From contig SDVU01000239.1 of NCBI GenBank assembly GCA_016256075.1, forward strand, positions 1 through 14,629: 14,629 bases of DNA, read 5' to 3'. Below are positions 1-7,724 of the stretch, in pieces. The notes beneath the pieces were generated by a model. That model had not been told where the DNA came from, searched no databases, and saw nothing but the letters and a program-made list of their open reading frames with translations. The translations under genes and the position numbers were made by a program. The number at the start of each line of letters is the position of its first letter. The stretch's first letter is position 1. Source of the DNA: Dictyocoela muelleri (Eukaryota > Microsporidia).

Positions 1-177
1 TATGTTGCCTTAATAAAAAATGTATTCCAGGATTAGTAATCCCCAGATTATTTGGCACATCTTTTCTTTTTTCAGTTTTCATTTTCCTCAAAATTTCGGG
101 CGTCCCTAAAGCGGTTGGCAAGTTAAACACCTTCTTAAGAATTTTTTTTATTTTTTTTTTAATAAAAAAAAATAAAC
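1..177. other. Left-edge flank, no gene called
   Basis: I recognise no gene here. The minus strand is open across the stretch and reads off the left edge, with peptide pieces such as LGTPEILRKM and NNLGITNPGI, but I cannot match it to a family and it passes through a poly-A/T tract, so I do not call it coding. A GGGCGTCCCT at 98 lies at about the distance expected for the left tip of the following Merlin element (GG start, 70-85 bp before the ATG, as in the two other copies), but no matching right tip is visible. Positions 151-176 form an A/T-rich imperfect inverted repeat just before the transposase start. Confidence 0.3.
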
Positions 178-184
178 ACCCCTC
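178..184 (+). promoter_or_regulatory. Start-adjacent C-run of Merlin copy 1
   Basis: ACCCCTC immediately precedes the ATG at 185. A CCC-like motif within a few bases of the start codon is a known mark of microsporidian genes, and the same arrangement stands before NOP58 and before the third Merlin copy in this window. That supports 185 as the start and suggests the transposon promoter is adapted to this host. Confidence 0.55.
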
Positions 185-1024
185 ATGAAGAGATTAAATC
201 GTATGGTAGACCATGAATTCTTTAATTATATTGGGTCAAATGATAATATAATTGAACTAATGCAAAATTTGGGGTCGGTACCGAATAAAAAAAGATGTAC
301 GACTTGCAAAAAATACATGAAAATTGTGAAAACTAACAAATATAATGTTGGCCATGGGTGGTATTGCACACCATGTAAAAAATATATAAACGTAGTCAGT
401 GATTGTGATTTGAAAAATACAAAAATATCTCCATTTGTGTTTTTTAAATTTGATTATTATTTCTATAGTAAGATACACTTTACTGCCGAAAATATAAAAA
501 ATAATTGCCAAATTGGAGAAAAAATGTATAAGTGTCTTTTATAATTTTTTAGCCGCAAAATATCCGTGTTTGTGAATAAAAATAGAAGGCCACTTGGTGG
601 CTTTGTTAAAGAAGTCCAAATTGATTAAACATTTTAGTCAAGAGAAAAATATGGTTGGGGTAGGTTTGGAGAAGCGGTTTAGATATGGGGGCTATAGAAG
701 TTAAGACAGGGTATTGTTATCTAACACGGGTCGATAAAAGAAATGTGGCAACGTTAATACCTTTAATTAATAAGCACATAAATAGAAAATCATATGTTGT
801 ATTCGACAATGGCCGCATATAATTCTATAAAAAATAGATATAGGGATAGTATTTGTCACAAATATAATTTCGTAGACCCTAATACGCAAGCAAACACACA
901 TATGATTCAAAACCTATGGAATCATTTGAAAAAATTAAAACATTATAGCTATCGCGTAACTTTGAAAACTCTGAATAGTCATTTAGAAGTCTTCATGTTC
1001 TTTATAAATAATAAGGATATATAA
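185..1024 (+). pseudogene. Merlin-family (IS1016/IS1595-like) transposase, copy 1, broken
   Basis: DNA-transposon transposase of the DDE type, which would bind and cut the element's own ends. The first open piece (185-544) has the N-terminal zinc ribbon: Cys38-x2-Cys41, then WYCTPCKKYI with Cys61 and Cys64. The next recognisable piece reads VQID and then TF around 617-631, with the first catalytic Asp at 623-625. The piece from about 690 reads GYCYLTRVDKRNVATLIPLI and ends in FDNGR, the second Asp at 805-807. The open piece at 794-1024 holds FVDPNTQANT and IQNLWNHLKK. It is damaged: the pieces lie in different frames, TAA (626-628) stands where the Glu after the first Asp is expected, and the third catalytic residue, normally Glu in the HTNxIE motif, is Gln (CAA, 908-910). 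The C-terminus stops 11 bp short of the foldback element, so the usual 3' UTR and right TIR are absent. The family call is firm from the motif order; the element's outer limits are not. Confidence 0.85.
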
Positions 1025-1034
1025 TTTGCTATCC

Positions 1035-1602
1035 GGAGTTTTGACACATGAGAGCGAAACTCAGGATTTTTCGCCCCAATTTGATTTTTTTTTCAAATTA
1101 AAAATAAATTAAAAAAAATTTTATAAAAAAAATCAAATTCAATAAAATAAAAAAAATTAGGAAAAAAAATAAAATCGAATAAATTAAAAATAAGATTTAG
1201 AAAAATATCAAATGAAATAAATTAAAAATAAGATTTCCTAAAACACCATATTAACTATATTAAAAAATTATTTTAATAAAATTTATTTACATCTTAAATA
1301 TTCAAAAAAAAACTTACATGGTTTTTTTAATATTTAAGAATTAAATAAATTTATCAAAAATTGAAAATAATTTTTTAATATATTTAATTTGGTCTTTTAT
1401 TAATCTTATTTTTAATTTATTTCATTTGATTTTTTCTAATTCTTTTTTTAATTTATTTGATTTTATTTTTTTTTCTAAATTTTTTTATTTTATTTAATTT
1501 GATTTTTTTTTATAAAATTTATTTTTAATTTATTTTTAATTTTTATAAAAAATCAAATTGGGGCGAAAAATTCTGAGTTTCACCCCAATGGGGCGAAACT
1601 CC
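1035..1602. mobile_element. 568-bp foldback (palindromic MITE-like) element
   Basis: The whole stretch is one long inverted repeat. The left arm from GGAGTTTTGAC and the right arm ending GGCGAAACTCC mirror each other through GC-rich tips, the shared block TCGCCCCAATTTGATTTT and about 230 bp of A/T-rich sequence, meeting near 1318 around CTTACATGGTTT. By eye the arms are roughly 85-90% alike. There is no coding capacity. The tips start with GG and end with CC, like the Merlin copies nearby. The flanking octamers (TGCTATCC and AGATTACG) do not match, so either the ends are set slightly wrong or one side was rearranged after insertion. It separates the Merlin copy 1 coding end from the Ty3/Gypsy remnant. 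Confidence 0.85.
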
Positions 1603-1657
1603 AGATTACGATGGCGTCTGCATTTACATCACGTCTGAATGTAGGGAAATACAAAGG

Positions 1658-2095
1658 ATGAAAAAATATAGTAAAAAATCAGAATCATTAAATAATAATA
1701 CAAAAAATCTCGCCATGCTTTCAAAATCAAAAATACCAAAAATAATGGAAATAAAAACATTTATCAACGATACAAGATATACAACTATATTAGATACAGG
1801 ATCTTCTTATAATTATGTAAATGAGGATGTAGTGAAAGAACATATGCTTAAGACTCTCCAAATAAATAAAATTAACGCAGAACTTGTTAATGGATCTATA
1901 GTATCATCTGAACAAGAAGTAATTCTGAAGTTAAAGTTTTTATGTGACACACAGGAGGAGTATTGTGTGAACGCTAATGTAATGCCTAATATGGATCCTG
2001 ATATAATACTGGGTATAGATTTTTTAACAAAGAATAAGGTAAAAATTGATCTTGAGACAATGAAATTCGAAATAAGTAAAACAAAATATATTTAA
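1658..2095 (+). pseudogene. Retrotransposon aspartic protease domain (Ty3/Gypsy fossil)
   Basis: This open piece of 145 residues carries the retropepsin active-site motif ILDTGSSYNYV (about residues 45-55) and the downstream flap/hydrophobic motif ILGIDFL (about 117-123), both typical of Ty3/Gypsy proteases, which cut the element's own polyprotein. Just upstream in the same frame a Cys-containing stretch (TSECREIQR) resembles the end of a gag zinc-knuckle region. It is the best preserved part of the fossil. Confidence 0.85.
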
Positions 2096-2145
2096 TATAA
2101 CGAACAAGAAGTCGAAATATACGATGAATAACTTGACAAAAAAAT

Positions 2146-2153
2146 AGAATTTA
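2146..2153 (+). repeat. Left TSD of Merlin copy 2
   Basis: AGAATTTA stands directly before the GG tip at 2154 and matches AAAATTTA after the other tip in 7 of 8 bases. Merlin elements duplicate 8-9 bp on insertion. Confidence 0.6.
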
Positions 2154-2220
2154 GGTTCCTCCAATTTTCGTGGCCACATTCGAGTGTTTATCTTCTTTTA
2201 AACAAATACCCTTGAGTTAA

Positions 2221-2345
2221 CATTTAAAAATTTTAATAATACAAAATTTTTTAAAATTTTAATTTTCAATAATACATAACGTTTAAAAATTTTAATTTTT
2301 AATAGTATAAATATTTTAAAATTTTAATTTTTAATGATTAAAAAG
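2221..2345. repeat. Degenerate ~33-bp A/T tandem repeats
   Basis: About four copies of a unit built on TTTAAAAATTTTAATTTTTA followed by ATxATA-type sequence lie between the transposase 3' end and the left TIR of Merlin copy 2. The unit is itself nearly symmetric. Copy borders are approximate. Confidence 0.6.
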
Positions 2346-2369
2346 ATACTCAAGAAATTTTTCGAATAT

Positions 2370-3167
2370 TTTTTTCATTTGATTCTCTTTAGCATAAATA
2401 TATTCAAATGAGGCTAAACATATTTCTTACTCCTATATATTTTAGGTATAAACTCTTTTAAAGCGGCCTAGGTACCCTCTATGGTGTTTGTATGCGCACC
2501 ATTTTCCCTATTAACAAAAGATACATGATAGTTAACCGTATAATGCGAGAATTCAATGGTATTCAACTTTATGTATCCACGCCACATATCAGTAAATATG
2601 ATTGATATCTCAAAAACTCGATTTTTTATAATGTTTATGAGCGTATCAGACTTTCTATTTACAATTATGTCTAAAAATTTTTTTCTCACATTGCTCCTCT
2701 CACACACCTCCTAGTACACAAACTCCGTCAACCAGTCGTCCTCGATTGTACTTTCTATTTCCAAATTTTGTTTAATCAATCTCCACTATAACGCCTTCCC
2801 CGCAGATTTTACAAGAGTTGTTTAATATTGATGAAACAATAAAATCTATATCAATTTTAATCTTTCTTATCGAGTTCATCGAAATATTGGAGAAAACATG
2901 GATCTGTTTTGTATTACATTTACTAAAATAATAAAATGTAATAGCAAGTATACTTCTCTAATCAAAATTAGAATTAAAAAAAGGTTTAACAGATAATACA
3001 CATTGTGAATAATTGCAGTCTCTTTTTCTACATTTTAATCTATTTGAACGAGAAGTGTCTAACCGTAATTTAGATAAACACAACTTACAAAGAGCCGCTT
3101 CTTTCTTGATTATAATCATTTTTTCAAAATTACTTATGAAATCATTTAATGTAACTATTTTATTCAT
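2370..3167 (-). pseudogene. Merlin transposase, copy 2, broken
   Basis: Read on the minus strand from the ATG at 3165-3167. The first piece (to 2958) carries the zinc ribbon Cys27-x2-Cys30 and LKCRKRDCNY (Cys46, Cys51), ending in VLSVKPFFN. Around 2785-2700 the signature VIVEID, then TKFGNRKYNRGR and GVCVLGGV, is read; the first catalytic Asp is at 2775-2777. The piece 2707-2468 has SDTLINIIK, FTDMWRGY (second Asp, 2588-2590) and HTNTIEG (Glu, 2477-2479), so all three catalytic residues survive. C-terminal similarity (AALKEFIP, HLNIFMLKR) runs on to about 2370. Damage: TAA at 2772-2774 in place of the Glu after the first Asp, TAG at 2468-2470 where Trp is expected, a further stop, and frame changes between pieces. 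CCC stands at 3178-3180, ten bases before the ATG. Unlikely to be functional. Confidence 0.88.
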
Positions 3168-3236
3168 GTGGATCTATGGGTATTTAATATTAAAAAGGTA
3201 CACCCCAAAATGTGGCCACGAAAGGTTTTAAAGGCC

Positions 3237-3244
3237 AAAATTTA
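3237..3244 (+). repeat. Right TSD of Merlin copy 2
   Basis: AAAATTTA follows the GGCC tip directly; it pairs with AGAATTTA at 2146-2153 (7 of 8). The Ty3/Gypsy sequence resumes here. Confidence 0.6.
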
Positions 3245-4620
3245 TAAACAATCAGATGTTGAAGTTCCTGAATCATGCTTGAAGTTATTAGATGCAAACT
3301 CAAGTGAAGTATCTAATGTGGAACTCATTGCAAATATTGAACACGATATAACTCTTAAAGAGAATAAAATTATACAAATATAACCATTTAGATTGCCATT
3401 AGGGATAAAGGAAAAGACCTTAAGCTAGTAGATAATCTTGTCAAGGATAAAATAATTAAACAAAGTTCTTCGCAATTTTCTTCTGCAGCCTTCCCAATAT
3501 TAAAAAAGAATGGGGACATAAGGTTAGTTTTTGATTATAGAAATCTAAACCGCATAACGAAAGAAGAGCATTATATTTTTCAAAAAATCTGGGACTTATT
3601 TGCGTAACTAAAAGGTTGAAAATATTCTCCAAACTCGAACAAAAAAAAGATATTACCAGGTTCAAATGATACCAACTAGTGGAAAATACACAGCCTTCTG
3701 TATCGAAAATAAAAAATACGAATAGTTAAGATGGTCTTTCAGGCTTTCAAACGCACTTAAGACCTTTCAGAGAGTGATGGATAATCTAAATTCAGACTTT
3801 ATTATGTTAGTGTATATTTAGATGATATCATAGTACATTCAGCCAATTAAGATGAACATAAAGAACACCTCAACTCCATCCTTAACATATTAATCAAAAT
3901 AACATTAAAATTAACATAAGTAAAAGCGAATAATTTAAAAGAAAGGTCCTTTTTCTCGGACACTTGGTTTCTGAAGACGGTATCGATATCGAAATCTATG
4001 ATATCAAATTTTAAATTACGAAAACCCAAAACAAAAAAACATGTTCAAAAACTTATAGGATTCTTGATTACTTCTAAGCCTTTATACCGAATTTTAGTAA
4101 CAAAACTCTTTACTTAACTGATTTGGTTCGTAAGGAAAGTAAGATTAAATGGTGCGATGAATATAATGTTATGACAGATAAAATAATAAATCAAATAAAA
4201 AACGCCTATATCCTAAAATATCCTTAACCTAAACTAGATTTCACATTTGAGACCGACGCTTCCGATCGCGCCATAGGTTCTGTACTTAAACAAAAAAAAT
4301 AATTTGATTTCCTATTATAGTCATAAATTTACTACCTCTGAATTAAAATATCAACAATGGAGAAAGAGGCCCTTGGCATTTTGAAATCAATGGAATTCTT
4401 CAAACCATTCATAATTGGAAGCAGAATAAGGATTTTAACAGACAATAAAAATCTACTTTATAATGTGGACTTATCAAAAAGAGTTCAGCGATGGAAATTA
4501 CTCCTTGAAGAATTTAACTACGAACTTAAAAGGATAGAAGGTAAATATAACACAATAGCAAATTCTATTTCAAGAATAGCTACTTTAAAACCCGACCATA
4601 AATATTGTTATTGGAATTTA
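3245..4620 (+). pseudogene. Reverse transcriptase and RNase H remnants (Ty3/Gypsy fossil)
   Basis: The 5' part reads HDITLKENKIIQI, the stretch that precedes the first RT block in Ty3/Gypsy elements. RT-like blocks follow in several frames and are heavily decayed. From about 4357 an open piece of 158 residues gives the RNase H end, with ILTDNKNLLY, QRWKLLLEEF and RIEGKYNTIANSISR, matching the usual TDHKSL, QRW and GKxNxxADxLSR blocks. It then runs into the integrase N-terminus. The region would have copied element RNA into DNA. It is broken many times. Confidence 0.85.
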
Positions 4621-4739
4621 AAGGGATCGGATAACAGAAATACATTATTAGAGTCAACTAATAACTCAGATCTAGAGGTAAAAACAACTAGCAATTTCGA
4701 CATGATACTTGACAATAAAAACCGTCTAAAAATACCTGA

Positions 4740-5953
4740 TGAAATATTATACGATCATATTCTAAAATTGCACGAAGATCTTGCACATCCTGGATCAAAG
4801 AAGTTATATCTTACAATCAATAAATATATTTGAGCCAAAAACCTAAAAAAGATAATAGGAGATTTAACATCTAGTTGTTACCAATGTCAGATCAATAAAG
4901 AAACAAAATCAAAGTTTGGGAAACACGTCGGTTTTATTTACTCTGATAAACCATTTGATTTCGTTAATTCGGATATTTTCGGCCCAATTAAAACAAAACA
5001 TTTTAAAACGAATCTGAGAAATGAATATTTTTATATCTTAACTTTTATAGACATCTGCGGCAGATTTTCAAGAATATTTATTGTGCAAAACGTCGGTCTG
5101 ATTCAATAATAAAAAAACTTAATAAGTATATAAAAAATATCCAAAACCATCAATGTTTCTCTCTTATTTGGGCCGGCAATATATTTCAAGGGTTTTCGAT
5201 AAATTCCTACAAAAACAAGGAATAAAACATATAAAAACATCTCCATATAACCCCAAGTCTAATTATATATCAGAGAGACTGAATACTACGATTGCAAATA
5301 TTTGAAGAATTTATAAAGGCTTCTCATTGACTGAAATAACAAAAAAAATTAAAGTGAATTTAAACAAAACATACCATTCGGTTATTAAATCGAGTTCATC
5401 TGAATTCATTAATAGATATTCATTTTTTGATATTTATAAACGTAACTTATTAGAAAGTATAAAAGAGAATAAAAGTAAAGAAAGAGGTATTAAAGAAAAA
5501 GATCAGTTTAACAAAAACGCCCGAAAAAAACATATAGAGTATAAAGAAGGTGATAAGGTTTTGCGCAAAAATTTTGCCAATCACAAAATATTAAATCGAT
5601 ATTTAGGACCATTCATGGTAATAAGAGTTGATAACGAGCGTGGTAATGTGTGGATAACCGAGGGTAAAAGAATTGTTAGGCATAATGTTAAGAATCTCAA
5701 GCCTTGTATTGAGAGAGAAAAATGTCATGCGCCAATGACATGTTTACAAATATCTGATAAATTAAAAAATCAAAAAAGTCAAAAAAAGATCAAATCTGCC
5801 AATTGTGAAACTAAAAATTATCAATTGTGGAAATTTCTGGAAATTTCAAACTATAAAAGAAACGATAGTTTAGAACCCTGTAATATCGTCCGCAGAACCA
5901 GAAATCATCAAATCAGCCTGCTCCGAGCAGTAGCTTATTTTTATATAATTTAA
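4740..5953 (+). pseudogene. Integrase remnants with GPY/F module (Ty3/Gypsy fossil)
   Basis: The integrase begins with the HHCC zinc-binding region: LHEDLAHPGSKK near 4770-4805, then SSCYQCQ near 4873. A core-like block with SDIFGPIKT and FIDICGRFSRIF follows at about 4970-5080. The last open piece (5327-5953, 208 residues) carries the C-terminal region with YKEGDKVLR, RYLGPFMVIRVD (the GPY/F motif) and RHNVKNLKP. No chromodomain is seen after it; the last ~80 residues are basic and unrecognised. Integrase would insert the DNA copy into the genome. This copy is broken. Confidence 0.85.
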
Positions 5954-6150
5954 TCAAACATTCTCTTTATAACCAATTGCTCCTTTTGGGAAGAATCTCT
6001 TCGGAGACTGTCAATAGTTTATTTATTTTTTTTTATTTTGTTTATCGAATAAATAATAAACTGTATCTTTTTGATGCTTAGTAAGATACCCAAAGATGAT
6101 TTTATTATAAATATCGAGGCTTTTTTGACATGCTCAGAATTAATTCCAGA
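5954..6150. other. Junction region with A/T hairpin
   Basis: No gene is seen. The stretch lies between the retrotransposon end and the Tigger-like pseudogene. AGTTTATTTATT near 6016-6027 pairs imperfectly with AATAAATAATAAACT at 6048-6062, a possible hairpin. TCGGAGACTGTCAATAG (6001-6017) is a weak, gapped look-alike of TCGGACTGTATAATGG from the Tigger-type ends read on the minus strand at 7725-7750. It could be an eroded end of the neighbouring element, but I would not rely on it. No LTR was recognised here. Confidence 0.3.
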
Positions 6151-6199
6151 AGAGCATGAATAGTATTTTTTATTGATTTAAGCACACTAGAAAATCTAG

Positions 6200-7445
6200 A
6201 TAAAACAACTCTTACAATGTCCACTTAATAATTTCTTCAAAATCAACTAAAGCGTCATTATCATTAGAATACTAAAATCCTCGATAATTTTTATGAATTT
6301 TTTTTTCAAAGACTTTTATACCTAAATTTTCGGTTTTTTCCAACAATTTTCAATTTTTTGTGTAGAGATACTGTTTAATGCCTTCTCAATTCAGCCAATA
6401 ATCACGAATAAATCTATTTTCTTATAAATTGAAAAGTTATCGATATCTTCGGATAGAGCATTGGATATTTGAAAATTGGTAAGTAGTGATTTAAATTTCG
6501 CTTTAAATGAATGTATGATTATGTATCTAAAGGTTGTATAAAAGATGTGCAGTTTGGTGAGAAGAACATGGGCTTAATGTTCGACTTGTCTTCCACTTTG
6601 TTCCCGCTGAAATTATCTAAGACTATAATTATCTTAGGGGTCATATTTAACGAGTTTAACATCTAAAATAGTTAGATATTTGGTAAAAATTTTTGATGTA
6701 AGCTAAGAACTCTTATTTTCTATGTACATTAAATTCTTTGAAAGTAACTTAACACTGTTAAAAGCGCTTTTCTTTTTGACCCTCCTATTAATAGAGAAGT
6801 TAATTTTTTACCAACCGGATTACAGCCCAACATCAGAGTTATTATATTTTTTTTGTTTTATATTATTATTATCCGAAAGTTTATTTATCACATAAGATTT
6901 TGTACGTCCCGCTCTTATATAAAGAGCTATTTATCAATATTAAATATGTTTCTCTTTTCGTAAAACATAAATTTTTTAGCAAGTTCTCTTTTTAATTGCT
7001 CAAAATTCGATTTATCAGCACTCGTTACTTCCCATGTAGGGTGATAAAAAATAAATTTTATCGTTTTACAAAAGTTTTTTTTAATATTTAGTAACCATTT
7101 TTAGTATCCATGTTCTGATTTCTGTAAAAATCTTTTGCTAAATTGAGCAAGTTGAGTTGTGAAATCTTGATATTTTTTATCTAAGAATTTTGATATTTTT
7201 GATCGAAAAATTATCAATTTCAAAATATTTTGATGAACTACTGATATATTCGTCCTGTTTTCCGAGAATATTCCTTCGTCTACAGCGATAAATAAATGAT
7301 GTTTTTTATGATTGACCTTGCTACAGATCTAGTAATATTGTATTTCTTTATTAAATACAGTGTTTTATAGCTTTTCCCATTGATTTCAACAGCTTTTTTT
7401 TTATTCAGCGATTTTTCTTCTTGATGCTCATGCTATGGCTAAATT
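6200..7445 (-). pseudogene. pogo/Tigger-type (Tc1/mariner superfamily) transposase, eroded
   Basis: Minus-strand remnants follow the full order of a Tigger/pogo transposase, a DDE enzyme that cuts and pastes its element at TA. From right to left: a psq-type helix-turn-helix (KAVEINGKSY, LIKKYNITRSVARSI; about 7390-7280); a CENPB-type DNA-binding stretch (QFSKRFLQKS, then EVTSADKSNFEQLKRE; about 7160-6985); NIFNID with the first catalytic Asp near 6933-6935; ITLMLGCNPVGKK and SLLIGGSKRKALL (about 6845-6770); PKIIIVLDNFSGNK with the second Asp at 6615-6617; SPNCTSFIQPLD with the third Asp at 6525-6527; SFKAKFKSLL; IENCWKKPK (6331-6354); and an acidic tail (NDNDALVDFEE). About 30 residues separate the second and third Asp, fitting the DDD triad of this group. 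Several stops and frame changes interrupt it, so it is dead. The limits are approximate. Confidence 0.88.
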
Positions 7446-7676
7446 TTTTTTTAAAAAAAAATATTTTTAAAATGACCCCATTATTTTTTTGTGCTTAAAT
7501 GTAATATAAAAAATCTAAAAAAAGTAGTCAAAATTTTTGATTGGTCAAAAAAATTATCCATTTGATAAATCTACAGCGATCCACAAGCCTACAACATTTT
7601 TTAGTGAATCAATATGTTTATTTTTGTTATTCTATGCATTTTCAAAAGCGTCATTTTAATTAAGTTCTCTGAAAGG
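7446..7676. other. A/T-rich 5' region of the Tigger-like element
   Basis: No gene is seen. It lies between the start of the transposase remnant and the direct repeats at 7677. It holds A/T runs and a short palindrome (TCAAAATTTTTGA near 7528). It is probably untranslated sequence of the Tigger-like element. Confidence 0.35.
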
Positions 7677-7723
7677 CATTATGGACAAAAATTTCGACAT
7701 TTTAAGTGGACGAAAAAATCGAC
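7677..7723 (-). repeat. Two direct repeats at the presumed 5' end of the Tigger-like element
   Basis: On the minus strand GTCGATTTTTTCGTCCACTT is followed by GTCGAAATTTTTGTCCATAA. These are two ~22-25-bp units sharing GTCGAxxTTTTxGTCCA. Repeated GTCGA units beside the tips are common in Tigger/pogo elements, where they serve as transposase binding sites. The units end next to a TA (7725-7726), so they may mark the right end of the element that carries the minus-strand transposase. No matching left end was found. Confidence 0.5.
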
Positions 7724-7724
7724 C

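Larger units (their letters stand above)
2154..3236 (-). mobile_element. Merlin DNA transposon, copy 2, nested in the Ty3/Gypsy fossil
   Basis: This 1083-bp element has its transposase on the minus strand. The ends are GGTTCCTCC at 2154 and AAGGCC at 3236. A 15-bp perfect inverted match (TTTCGTGGCCACATT, 2166-2180 and 3209-3223) lies just inside the tips, and similarity continues weakly inward (GAGTGT / GGGTGT). The flanking octamers match in 7 of 8 bases. It sits between the protease and reverse transcriptase parts of the retrotransposon, so it inserted later. Its length is almost the same as that of copy 3 (1086 bp), although the TIR sequences differ, so the two belong to different Merlin subfamilies. 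The exact tips rest on the TSD match because the outermost 12-13 bp of the TIRs are diverged. Confidence 0.75.
1607..5953 (+). mobile_element. Ty3/Gypsy LTR-retrotransposon fossil, internal region
   Basis: Old, broken Ty3/Gypsy element. Recognisable parts in order are a short residue of the gag end (about 1607-1657), aspartic protease (1658-2095), reverse transcriptase (about 3245-4330), RNase H (about 4330-4620) and integrase (about 4740-5720). The PR-RT-RH-IN order, with integrase last, is the Ty3/Gypsy order. Most of gag is absent and I recognise no LTR on either side, so the age cannot be read from LTR divergence. Well over ten disruptions, most of them in the reverse transcriptase region, and a nested Merlin insertion (2154-3236) that has itself decayed point to an old copy. 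Confidence 0.9.

Noticed and set aside
257-511. 84-codon minus-strand frame over Merlin copy 1
   Set aside because: Antisense shadow of the zinc-ribbon coding stretch.
3456-4029. Minus-strand frames over the reverse transcriptase region
   Set aside because: Antisense shadows; the plus strand carries the recognisable retrotransposon blocks.
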